Shown: positions 23,900 through 31,735 of the stretch, in pieces | Numbering within the stretch: the first letter of the stretch is position 1 | How the letters are laid out: every line of letters begins with the position of its first letter | Source of the DNA: Flavobacterium panacis | GTDB lineage: Bacteria; Bacteroidota; Bacteroidia; Flavobacteriales; Flavobacteriaceae | Direction: 5' to 3' | Assembly: GCF_024649945.1 (NCBI RefSeq) | Contig: NZ_JANKMS010000011.1 | Location: forward strand, 62,001 to 126,000 | Length of the DNA: 64,000 nt | Made by a program: the position numbers and the translations under genes | The notes under the pieces: generated by a model | Databases searched by the model: none | Told to the model about the DNA's origin: nothing | Seen by the model: only the letters and a program-made list of their open reading frames with translations

Positions 23900-24547
23900 A
23901 TTCTTTAATTTTTAGTTATTGATTTTGATTTTTTTTGATTTATTCGGCAATGAGAGGAGGTGCTGTTTCGTTTCATTACCATTTCCAATGTTTTTAATCT
24001 TCATATCTGACATTTTTTTTTATTCGTTTAAAGAGCCGGAGTATGCTATGTTTCGTTTCACGAGCATAAAAGGTTCGTGTTTAGCATCACCAAGGTTTTG
24101 GAAAAAAATACTACCCAACGGGTGGAGATTATTTTCCAAACTTGCTTGACATTTGTGATGCGTTAAGAACACGGAAATACCTTTGCTCTTGAAATGGGAC
24201 AAAAAAGCATACGGGTCTTTGGATAAAATGAATGTGGAAGCCAAGAAGATGGCATTGAGAAATGGTTTACAATGAATTGAAATAACACTTCCAATTCGCT
24301 GAATTTTTAAAACACTTTTTTAAAGCGGTGGGGCTATCAAAGCCACACTAATAGAGGATTAAAAAATTGTATTTGTGTGGGAGGCGTAGATGGCAACATT
24401 TTTTAATCTTCTGTTCCAGAAGTAGCCGAAAAGCTCTTTTACAGAAAGGGAATAGCAGAGCGAAGTAAATGTGCTTTGGCTATAAAATATGGGTATAAAA
24501 AAAGCAGAACCGTTAAGTTCTGCTAGTAATTATCAAATTGTGATTAA
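23900..24547. other. Gene-free region between the integrase and ssb
   Basis: About 650 bases without a supportable gene. It must hold the promoter of the leftward ssb operon near its left side and the integrase terminator at 24495-24524. A small CTTCTG/CAGAAG hairpin lies at 24408-24422. A 74-codon minus-strand open frame (24020-24244) has no family features and is not called. Confidence 0.55.
24495..24524 (-). terminator. Intrinsic terminator of the integrase gene
   Basis: AGCAGAAC (24503-24510) and GTTCTGCT (24517-24524) form an 8-bp stem; on the minus strand it is followed by a run of seven T residues. It starts 24 bases after the integrase stop. Confidence 0.8.
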
Positions 24548-25798
24548 CTATATAACCTGTAAAAACGCTTCTTCAATCTCCTTAAATTTAGGAGCTACTA
24601 AATCCATATCCTTACTAATCTTTTGGCTGGTAATTTTAGCATAAATCTGTGTAGTTGAAATGTTTTTATGTCCCATCATTTTGCTAAGGCTTTCAAGAGG
24701 TACGCCTTCGGTCAAAAACATCGTTCCAAATGTGTGTCTTGCGGTGTGAAAAGTTACTTTTTGTTCTGTAATAATTTCAGCTTTTTCAATTAATTTGCCA
24801 ATGTGAGTATTGCAGGTTACATTAGTTGGAACTGGAAAGATAAACTCATTACGAGTGCTACCGAGGTATTTTTCTATAATACGTTTTGGGATTTCCATTA
24901 ATCGAACATTAGAAGCAATATCTGATTTTTTTCTTCTGCTGATGATCCATTGATGGCCATCGAAGAAAGACTGAATATTGTTCCTTGTTAGTTTTTTAAT
25001 ATCCGCATAAGCAAGTCCGGTAAAACAACTGAAAATAAAAAGATCTTTCACAAGCTCATACCGTGGGTGGGGCGGTGCACACATCATCAGTTTTTCTACA
25101 TCTTCTTTAAGAATATAACCCCTGTCGGTTTCTTCCATATTAATTTCATAATCTTGAAACGGATTATCACGTATCAAACCTTTTTTTATAGCCAATTCTA
25201 CCAGACTTAGTACGGGCATCGTGTAAACCCAAACCGTATTATGTGTAGATTGTAAATCGTACCGAAGATAAAAATCGAATTCCCTAATAAAATCTCCAGT
25301 CAATTCCCGAAAGGCCATATCATCACGATGATAGCGTTCTTTGATAAAAGTGGTAAGATGATTATAAACCGTGATGTACTTGTTGTAGGTGCTTTGTGAA
25401 CGTTCTTCCTTGTCAACCAATTTTTTAAAATCCTCATTTTTATCGTTAAAGACTTTTAGAATTGCATCATCCATTACACCAACACCCAAGAATGAGAGCT
25501 TTACTTTTTGGGAAGTAGCAAAGCCCTCGTGTTTCAGCATATCTTCATAAATTTTGTCGATACGCCCACGTATGTTATCCAACTTTTTATTAATATTTAA
25601 AGCTGTTGCGCTTTTGCCCTCAACTCTTCCATATTTTAGATCCCAATTGCTAGGGTCAATTTCTAACTTTGTCCCAAAAGTTTTAGGTGTTCCGTCAATG
25701 GTAATACGTGCCATAATTGGAGCATTACCATTTTTTTTCAGTTCGTTCTTTTTCAAGTAGAAAAGCAGTTTGAACGTTGATTTTTTTGTCTGCGTCAT
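24548..25798 (-). CDS. int: ICE tyrosine integrase (CTn type)
   Basis: 416 residues, the usual size for integrases of Bacteroidota conjugative transposons. An N-terminal arm-binding domain (residues 10-60, KLEIDPSNWDL), a SAM-like core-binding domain (about 110-215) and a catalytic domain follow. Catalytic residues seen: H351 and R354 in HTARHTFGTM, H377 in MMGHKNIS and Y386 in TTQIYAKIT. The first arginine is missing: the segment normally GLRxSE reads GLAYADIKKL with A263, a change also known in CTnDOT-like integrases. It reads toward the ICE interior with its start next to the chromosome junction. Confidence 0.93.
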   Translation of the reverse strand: MTQTKKSTFKLLFYLKKNELKKNGNAPIMARITIDGTPKTFGTKLEIDPSNWDLKYGRVEGKSATALNINKKLDNIRGRIDKIYEDMLKHEGFATSQKVKLSFLGVGVMDDAILKVFNDKNEDFKKLVDKEERSQSTYNKYITVYNHLTTFIKERYHRDDMAFRELTGDFIREFDFYLRYDLQSTHNTVWVYTMPVLSLVELAIKKGLIRDNPFQDYEINMEETDRGYILKEDVEKLMMCAPPHPRYELVKDLFIFSCFTGLAYADIKKLTRNNIQSFFDGHQWIISRRKKSDIASNVRLMEIPKRIIEKYLGSTRNEFIFPVPTNVTCNTHIGKLIEKAEIITEQKVTFHTARHTFGTMFLTEGVPLESLSKMMGHKNISTTQIYAKITSQKISKDMDLVAPKFKEIEEAFLQVI

Positions 25799-26155
25799 AA
25801 CTCAAATGTTTAATGTTTAAAATTAATTTACATTGAGTTACAAGGAAATATAAAAATAAGTGCAAAACACTGAAATATAACCGTTTAAGCTAATAAGGAA
25901 CCTCTATTAATCGGTAACGAATTAGTAACTTAACTTTGTCATTTCAAGCCCAAAACCTATCAGACACCGAGTTCCAAATAAAGACTACTTCTTTATAAAA
26001 CATTGTATAGCAACGGATTTAATCGTTTTGCTTAACTTTGCTTTTTACTAATCTTTTTTCTTTAAAAAACAAAAGATATAGCGAAGAGCTGGATTAGCTC
26101 CTAATAAAAAAACGCCCTGTTTTCACAGAGCGTCTTTTTAAATTATATAAACGGA
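25799..26155. other. ICE-chromosome junction region (candidate att site)
   Basis: 357 bases between the integrase start and acnA, with no gene. It should contain the integrase promoter, the arm-type sites and the ICE right end. TTAACTTTGC at 26032-26041 resembles the CTnDOT-type core GTANNTTTGC, and a similar TTAACTTTG occurs at 25930-25938. No tRNA gene or tRNA fragment was found here. The partner repeat is outside the window, so the core cannot be fixed. Confidence 0.45.
26105..26139 (-). terminator. Terminator of acnA
   Basis: ACGCCCTGT (26112-26120) and ACAGAGCGT (26125-26133) pair with one mismatch; the minus strand continues into seven T residues, and the plus strand into CTTTTT, so it may work both ways. 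Confidence 0.75.
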
Positions 26156-28420
26156 TTAAGCTTTTCCAGCAGCAATTAAGTTTAAAGCTGAACCGGCAAT
26201 AAACCAGCCTATTTGCCCTTCATTATAAGTATGATTGGCCAAAATAACATCTTTTGTACCATTTGCGTGAACAAATTCTAATGTTAACGGTTTACCTGGA
26301 GCAAATTCTGTTAAATCTAAGAAGTTAATAGTATCATCTTCTTCAATCTTATCGTAATCTGCTTCATTTGCAAATGTCAATCCTAAAAGACCTTGTTTTT
26401 TAAGGTTAGTTTCGTGAATACGAGCAAACGATTTAACCAATACTGCTTTGACACCTAAGAAACGAGGTTCCATAGCAGCATGTTCACGAGAAGAACCTTC
26501 TCCATAGTTATGATCTCCAACTACGATTGACGGAACTCCAGCAGCTTTGTATGCACGAGCAACAGCAGGAACCGCATCATATTGTCCTGTCAATTGGTTT
26601 TTAACCGAATTTGTTTTTTGATTATAAGCATTCACAGCTCCAATCAACATATTGTTAGAAATATTATCTAAATGTCCACGGAAACGTAACCAAGGTCCAG
26701 CCATAGAAATATGGTCAGTCGTACATTTTCCAAATGCTTTGATTAACAATTTGGCACCTGTAATATTTTTACCGTCCCAAGCATCAAAAGGAGCTAATAA
26801 CTGCAAACGTTCAGAAGCTGGATTAACAACAACCGTAACTCCAGAACCATCTTCAGCTGGAGCCTGGAATCCTGGATCTTCAGCATAAAATCCTTTAGCT
26901 GGAAGTTCGTCTCCTGTCGGAGCATCCAACATTACTTCTTCTCCATCTTCGTTAATCAACTTGTCTGTTAACGGATTAAAGCCCAAATCACCTGCGATTG
27001 CCATTGCAGTTACCAATTCTGGCGAACCAACAAAAGCAAGCGTATTAGGATTACCGTCTGCACGTTTTGAGAAATTACGGTTAAAAGAGTGAACAATTGT
27101 ATTTCTTTCTTCTTTTTCAGCTCCTTCTCTGTCCCACATACCAATACATGGTCCGCAGGCATTAGCAAAAACGGTTGCTCCAATTTTATGGAACGTATCA
27201 ATAAATCCATCTCTTTCTATTGTTGAACGAACAACTTCAGAACCTGGAGTAATAGTAAACTCTGCTTTTGTTTTTAAGTTTTTATCTGCTACTTGTTTTG
27301 CCAAAGAAGCTGCACGTGAAATATCTTCGTAAGAAGAGTTTGTACAGGAACCAATTAAACCAACCTGAATCTGTAATGGCCAGTTATTTTTAATTGCTTC
27401 TTCTTTCATTTTAGAAATTGGCGTAGCCAAGTCTGGAGTAAACGGTCCATTTAAATGTGGCTCTAATTCTGACAAGTTAATTTCGATAACCTGATCAAAA
27501 TATTGCTCTGGATTAGCATACACTTCTGGATCTCCTGTTAAATAAGGAGCAATCTTATCTGCTGCATCGGCAACATCTGCACGGTTTGTAGAACGAAGGT
27601 AACGTCCCATTGAAGCATCGTAACCAAAAGTTGAAGTTGTAGCTCCAATTTCAGCTCCCATATTACAAATTGTTCCTTTACCTGTACAAGACATTGCTGT
27701 CGCACCTTCACCAAAATATTCTACAATAGCTCCAGTTCCACCTTTTACAGTCAAAATTCCGGCTACTTTAAGAATAACGTCTTTAGGAGCTGTCCATCCC
27801 GATAATTTACCAGTTAATTTCACTCCAATTAATTTAGGAAATTTAAGCTCCCAAGCCATTCCAGACATAACGTCTACGGCATCTGCTCCACCAACACCAA
27901 TTGCAACCATTCCTAAACCTCCTGCGTTTACAGTGTGCGAATCGGTACCAATCATCATTCCACCGGGGAAAGCATAATTTTCAAGTACCACTTGGTGAAT
28001 AATTCCTGCTCCTGGTTTCCAGAAACCAATTCCGTATTTATTAGAAACAGACGACAAGAAGTCGAAAACTTCATTACTTTGTGTTTTTGCTCTCGCCAAA
28101 TCGGTTGCAGCATCTATTTTTGCCTGAATTAAGTGATCACAGTGAACTGTTGTTGGAACAGCTACTTTAGATTTACCAGCGTGCATGAATTGCAATAATG
28201 CCATTTGAGCAGTCGCATCCTGACACGCAACACGGTCTGGTGCAAAATCAACATAATCTACTCCTCTTCCAAACGCTTTGGTTGGATTCCCGTCCCAAAG
28301 GTGATTGTATAAAATTTTCTCAGTTAAAGTAAGTGGGCGCCCAACAATTTCTCTTGCTTTATCCACACGAGAAGGCATGTTTTCGTACACTTTTTTAATC
28401 ATTTCGATATCAAAAGCCAT
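26156..28420 (-). CDS. acnA: Aconitate hydratase, mitochondrial-type
   Basis: 754 residues. Interconverts citrate and isocitrate in the TCA cycle using a [4Fe-4S] cluster. Signatures: CDHLIQAK and DSHTVNAGGLGMVAIGVGGADAVDVM in the N-terminal half, cluster cysteines in GSCTNSSYED and NACGPCIGMWDR, and the C-terminal swivel domain with VGDHNYGEGSSREHAAMEPR and FARIHETNLKKQG. This is the shorter, mitochondrial-like form, distinct from the adjacent AcnB. A terminator lies between the two genes, so they are expressed separately. First core gene beyond the ICE. Confidence 0.93.
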   Translation of the reverse strand: MAFDIEMIKKVYENMPSRVDKAREIVGRPLTLTEKILYNHLWDGNPTKAFGRGVDYVDFAPDRVACQDATAQMALLQFMHAGKSKVAVPTTVHCDHLIQAKIDAATDLARAKTQSNEVFDFLSSVSNKYGIGFWKPGAGIIHQVVLENYAFPGGMMIGTDSHTVNAGGLGMVAIGVGGADAVDVMSGMAWELKFPKLIGVKLTGKLSGWTAPKDVILKVAGILTVKGGTGAIVEYFGEGATAMSCTGKGTICNMGAEIGATTSTFGYDASMGRYLRSTNRADVADAADKIAPYLTGDPEVYANPEQYFDQVIEINLSELEPHLNGPFTPDLATPISKMKEEAIKNNWPLQIQVGLIGSCTNSSYEDISRAASLAKQVADKNLKTKAEFTITPGSEVVRSTIERDGFIDTFHKIGATVFANACGPCIGMWDREGAEKEERNTIVHSFNRNFSKRADGNPNTLAFVGSPELVTAMAIAGDLGFNPLTDKLINEDGEEVMLDAPTGDELPAKGFYAEDPGFQAPAEDGSGVTVVVNPASERLQLLAPFDAWDGKNITGAKLLIKAFGKCTTDHISMAGPWLRFRGHLDNISNNMLIGAVNAYNQKTNSVKNQLTGQYDAVPAVARAYKAAGVPSIVVGDHNYGEGSSREHAAMEPRFLGVKAVLVKSFARIHETNLKKQGLLGLTFANEADYDKIEEDDTINFLDLTEFAPGKPLTLEFVHANGTKDVILANHTYNEGQIGWFIAGSALNLIAAGKA

Positions 28421-28485
28421 ATGTTTTTTGTTTTTTATTATTCTTTTTTGAACATCACAAGTTACAAAAAATAGAGCAATTATTA

Positions 28486-28516
28486 CAAAAAAAGCCCGAG
28501 TTTTACGACTCGGGCT
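28486..28516 (-). terminator. Terminator of acnB
   Basis: AGCCCGAGT (28493-28501) and ACTCGGGCT (28508-28516) form a perfect 9-bp stem with six to seven T residues after it on the minus strand. It separates acnB from acnA. Confidence 0.85.
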
Positions 28517-28538
28517 CTTGATTTATAATTAATCTTGA

Positions 28539-31310
28539 TTACATTACTAACTGTTTGTTTGAAGGTGCAAACTTAGTTAAGTTGATACCATCTACCGCAG
28601 TTGTATACTCATCTAAAGTAGGAGTTCTACCTAGAATTGTAGACAATACCACAACTGGTGTTGAAGAAAGCAATGATTCTCCTTTTTTACCCTCTTTGTC
28701 TTCTACAACTCTTCCTTGGAAAAGACGAGTCGAAGTTGCCATAACAGTATCTCCTTTTGCAGCTTTTTCTTGGTTACCCATACAAAGGTTGCATCCTGGA
28801 CGCTCTAAGTACAACATGTTTTCGTACTCTGTACGTGCTGCACCTTTTGGAGCATTATCATCAAACTCGAATCCTGAGTATTTTTGTAAAACTTCCCAGT
28901 CACCTTCTGCTTTTAACTCATCTACAATGTTGTATGTTGGAGGAGCTACAACAAGTGGTGCGTTGAATTCAACTTTACCTTTTTGCGCTTCAACATTTTT
29001 CAACATTTGAGCAAGAATTTTCATATCTCCTTTATGAACCATACAAGACCCGATAAATCCTAGATCTACTTTTTTCTCTCCTCCGTAGAAAGATAAAGGT
29101 CTAATTGTATCATGAGTATATCTCTTAGAAACATCAACGTTATTTACGTCTGGATCTGCAATCATTGGTTCAGCAATCTGATCTAAATCTACTACAACTT
29201 CTGCATAATATTTAGCATTTGCATCTGGAGTTAAAGCAGGTTTCTCTGCCGATTTAATTTCAGTAATTCTCTTATCAGCTTTGTTGATTAATCCTTGAAG
29301 AACGTGTTTATCGTTATCCATACCTTTATCAATCATAATCTGGATTCTGCCTTTAGCAATTTCCAATGATTCGATTAAAGTATCATCTTCAGAAATACAG
29401 ATAGAAGCTTTTGCTTTCATTTCTGCAGTCCAGTCTGTAAATGTAAATGCCTGGTCAGCAGTAAGTGTTCCGATGTGAACCTCAATGATTCTTCCTTGGA
29501 ATACGTTTTCTCCTCCAAACTGATGAAGCATTTGCGCTTGTGTAGCGTGAACCACATCACGGAAATCCATATACCCTTTCATATCTCCTTTGAAAGTCAC
29601 TTTTACAGACTCTGGAATCGGCATTGAAGCCTCCCCCGTAGCCAATGCAAGAGCAACAGTTCCTGAGTCAGCACCAAAAGCAACACCTTTTGACATTCTT
29701 GTATGAGAGTCACCACCGATAATGATAGCCCACTCATCGATTGTAATATCGTTAAGTACTTTATGAATTACGTCTGTCATTGAATGATAAACTCCTTTTG
29801 GATCACGAGCAGTGATCAAACCGAAATCATTCATGAATTTCATTAATTTTGGAATATTTGCCTGCGCTTTTTTATCCCAAACCGAAGCAGTGTGACAACC
29901 TGATTGGTAAGCACCGTCAACAATTGGAGAAATTACTGTTGCAGCCATAGATTCTAATTCCTGAGCAGTCATAAGACCAGTCGTATCTTGAGAACCTACA
30001 ATATTCACTTCAACACGAACATCAGAACCTGCGTGTAATACTTTACCCGGAGCGATACCAACTGCATTTTTGTTGAAGATTTTTTCTACAGCTGTAAGAC
30101 CTTGTCCTTCATGAGAAATTTCTTTTGACGGAGCAAATACAAGAGGTGCTTCAACATCTAAAACTTTAGCAGCTAAAGTTTGAAGTTTTTTACCAAATAC
30201 AATAGCATATGAACCACCAGCTTTGATAAATTCCATTTTTTGAGGCGTAAACGCCTTAGAAATGTCAATTAATTCCTGATCGCCATTGTACAATTTTTTC
30301 TCTTTGATATTGATTGTAAGAACTGTACCAGTAGCAACAGAATAGGTTTGCTCTAAAATTGGCTCGTCGTTTTCGTTACGAATAACATTACCATCAGCAT
30401 CAACTTTTTTAACCCAGTTTTTAAGATCTAAACCAATACCACCAGTAACATCAACAGTTGTTAGGAAAATTGGAGAAATTCCGTTTGTTCCTCCAACGAT
30501 TGGAGCAATATTTACGAATGGAATATATGGACTTGCTTGTTTTCCTGTCCAAAGAGCCACGTTGTTTACACCTGACATTCTTGAAGAACCAACACCCATT
30601 GTTCCTTTTTCAGCGATTAACATCACACTTTTATCTGGATGTTGTGCTTGTAAAGCTCTAATTTCTTGTTGTGCCTGAGGAGTAATCATGCATTGTCCGT
30701 GAAGTTCACGGTCAGAACGTGAGTGCGCCTGATTACCTGGAGAAAGTAAATCTGTAGAGATATCCCCCTCACCAGCTATAAAAGTCACCACTTTAATTTC
30801 GTCTGCTACTTCTGGAAGTTTTGTAAAAAACTCAGCTTTTGCGTAGCTTTCAAGAATTTCTTTGGCAATTTCATTATTATTTTTAAATGCCTCTACTAAA
30901 CGATCTGTATCTGCTTCGTAAAGGAAAACTTGTGTTTTAAGAACTTTTGCTGCTTCTTTTGCAATAGCGGTATCATTACCTAAAGCCAAATCAAGTAAAA
31001 CCTTAATTGAAGGTCCACCTTTCATGTGAGACAATAATTCAAAAGCAAAAGCAGGAGTGATTTCTTTTACTAAAGATTGACCAAGAATGATCTCTTTTAA
31101 GAAGTTCGCTTTTTCACCAGCTGCACTTGTAGTACCTGGTAAAGTGTTATAAATAAAAAACTTAAGAGAATCTTCTCTGTATTCATTACCTAAATCTTTA
31201 ATTTGAGCAATGATTTCGCTTATTAATTCAGCTCCATCAATTGGTTTTGGATGAAGTCCCTGACCTTTTCTTTCTTCAATTTCTTGAATGTAATCTTTGT
31301 AAGTATTCAT
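28539..31310 (-). CDS. acnB: Bifunctional aconitate hydratase 2 / 2-methylisocitrate dehydratase AcnB
   Basis: 923 residues, slightly longer than the E. coli enzyme. The N-terminal 160 residues are the HEAT-like domain unique to AcnB, followed by the swivel domain (GEGDISTDLLSPGNQAHSRSD and GTMGVGSSRMSGVN) and the catalytic domains. Cluster cysteines are in IGSCMVHKGD and RPGCNLCMGNQ. Reaction: citrate to isocitrate, and 2-methylisocitrate formation in propionate breakdown. Adjacent to a second aconitase but with its own terminator and a -7 box at 31340-31347. Confidence 0.96.
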   Translation of the reverse strand: MNTYKDYIQEIEERKGQGLHPKPIDGAELISEIIAQIKDLGNEYREDSLKFFIYNTLPGTTSAAGEKANFLKEIILGQSLVKEITPAFAFELLSHMKGGPSIKVLLDLALGNDTAIAKEAAKVLKTQVFLYEADTDRLVEAFKNNNEIAKEILESYAKAEFFTKLPEVADEIKVVTFIAGEGDISTDLLSPGNQAHSRSDRELHGQCMITPQAQQEIRALQAQHPDKSVMLIAEKGTMGVGSSRMSGVNNVALWTGKQASPYIPFVNIAPIVGGTNGISPIFLTTVDVTGGIGLDLKNWVKKVDADGNVIRNENDEPILEQTYSVATGTVLTINIKEKKLYNGDQELIDISKAFTPQKMEFIKAGGSYAIVFGKKLQTLAAKVLDVEAPLVFAPSKEISHEGQGLTAVEKIFNKNAVGIAPGKVLHAGSDVRVEVNIVGSQDTTGLMTAQELESMAATVISPIVDGAYQSGCHTASVWDKKAQANIPKLMKFMNDFGLITARDPKGVYHSMTDVIHKVLNDITIDEWAIIIGGDSHTRMSKGVAFGADSGTVALALATGEASMPIPESVKVTFKGDMKGYMDFRDVVHATQAQMLHQFGGENVFQGRIIEVHIGTLTADQAFTFTDWTAEMKAKASICISEDDTLIESLEIAKGRIQIMIDKGMDNDKHVLQGLINKADKRITEIKSAEKPALTPDANAKYYAEVVVDLDQIAEPMIADPDVNNVDVSKRYTHDTIRPLSFYGGEKKVDLGFIGSCMVHKGDMKILAQMLKNVEAQKGKVEFNAPLVVAPPTYNIVDELKAEGDWEVLQKYSGFEFDDNAPKGAARTEYENMLYLERPGCNLCMGNQEKAAKGDTVMATSTRLFQGRVVEDKEGKKGESLLSSTPVVVLSTILGRTPTLDEYTTAVDGINLTKFAPSNKQLVM

Positions 31311-31339
31311 AATTAAGTAGAAGTATTTTTTTTTGTACG

Positions 31340-31347
31340 CAAATTTA
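31340..31347 (-). promoter_or_regulatory. -7 box of acnB
   Basis: Minus-strand TAAATTTG matches TAnnTTTG and lies 30 bases before the acnB start. No TTG at the expected distance was seen. Confidence 0.45.
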
Positions 31348-31677
31348 AAGATTAAAGCTGAGAATTAAAAAAAATATAATAGAACTAGCCTTTTCAAAAA
31401 TTATTATTGTTAAAAAACGATTTTCAATGCTTGTTTTTGACAAAAAATCAATTTTGAATTAAAAAAATGATTTTTTGATATTTTAAAATCTTTTCTTTAA
31501 CAAAGTCGAAATTTAATGTTATGAAGTAAGTGAGATTTTACTTCTATTTCTACAAAGAACAGTTCTAAATAAGCAATTATAACGTTATAGTAAGGATTTC
31601 AAAAGACTGATTCAGCATTTTTCTCAATACCTTTTTTTAACCTTAATCTTACATTAAAAAAAATTGGCGAAAGTATC

Positions 31678-31704
31678 TTGAATTCATTTTTTCTTATAAC
31701 TTTG
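31678..31704 (+). promoter_or_regulatory. Promoter of the XrtN operon
   Basis: TTG (31678-31680) and TAACTTTG (31697-31704) are separated by 16 bases, just below the normal range, 31 bases ahead of the start codon at 31736. Confidence 0.5.
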
Positions 31705-31735
31705 TAATTCAAAGTTCTTTTAAAAACACAATACT

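Larger units (their letters stand above)
1..25900. mobile_element. Right-hand part of a Bacteroidota integrative and conjugative element
   Basis: Transfer genes (traM end, traN, traO, traQ-like) at the left edge, cargo and metal-resistance genes in the middle, an ssb-DUF932-PRTRC operon and a tyrosine integrase at the right form a typical CTnDOT-like ICE layout. From about 26.1 kb the content changes to core flavobacterial genes, so the right junction should lie between the integrase start (25798) and the acnA terminator (26105). The left junction, relaxase, coupling protein and the rest of the tra operon are outside the window. The right boundary is an inference, since the matching att repeat cannot be seen. 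Confidence 0.85.
31311..31735. other. Divergent intergenic region acnB / XrtN pair
   Basis: 425 very AT-rich bases with no gene. It contains a probable acnB -7 box (31340-31347, minus) and a promoter for the VIT-domain gene (31678-31704, plus). Nothing else stands out apart from poly-A tracts. Confidence 0.6.

Noticed and set aside
24020..24244. 74-codon minus-strand open frame near the integrase
   Set aside because: No recognisable family, no operon spacing to ssb; it may be chance in a noncoding region.
25799..26155. tRNA gene as ICE integration target
   Set aside because: No cloverleaf or tRNA 3' end is visible on either strand in the junction region; the four tRNAs of the window are all 27 kb away.
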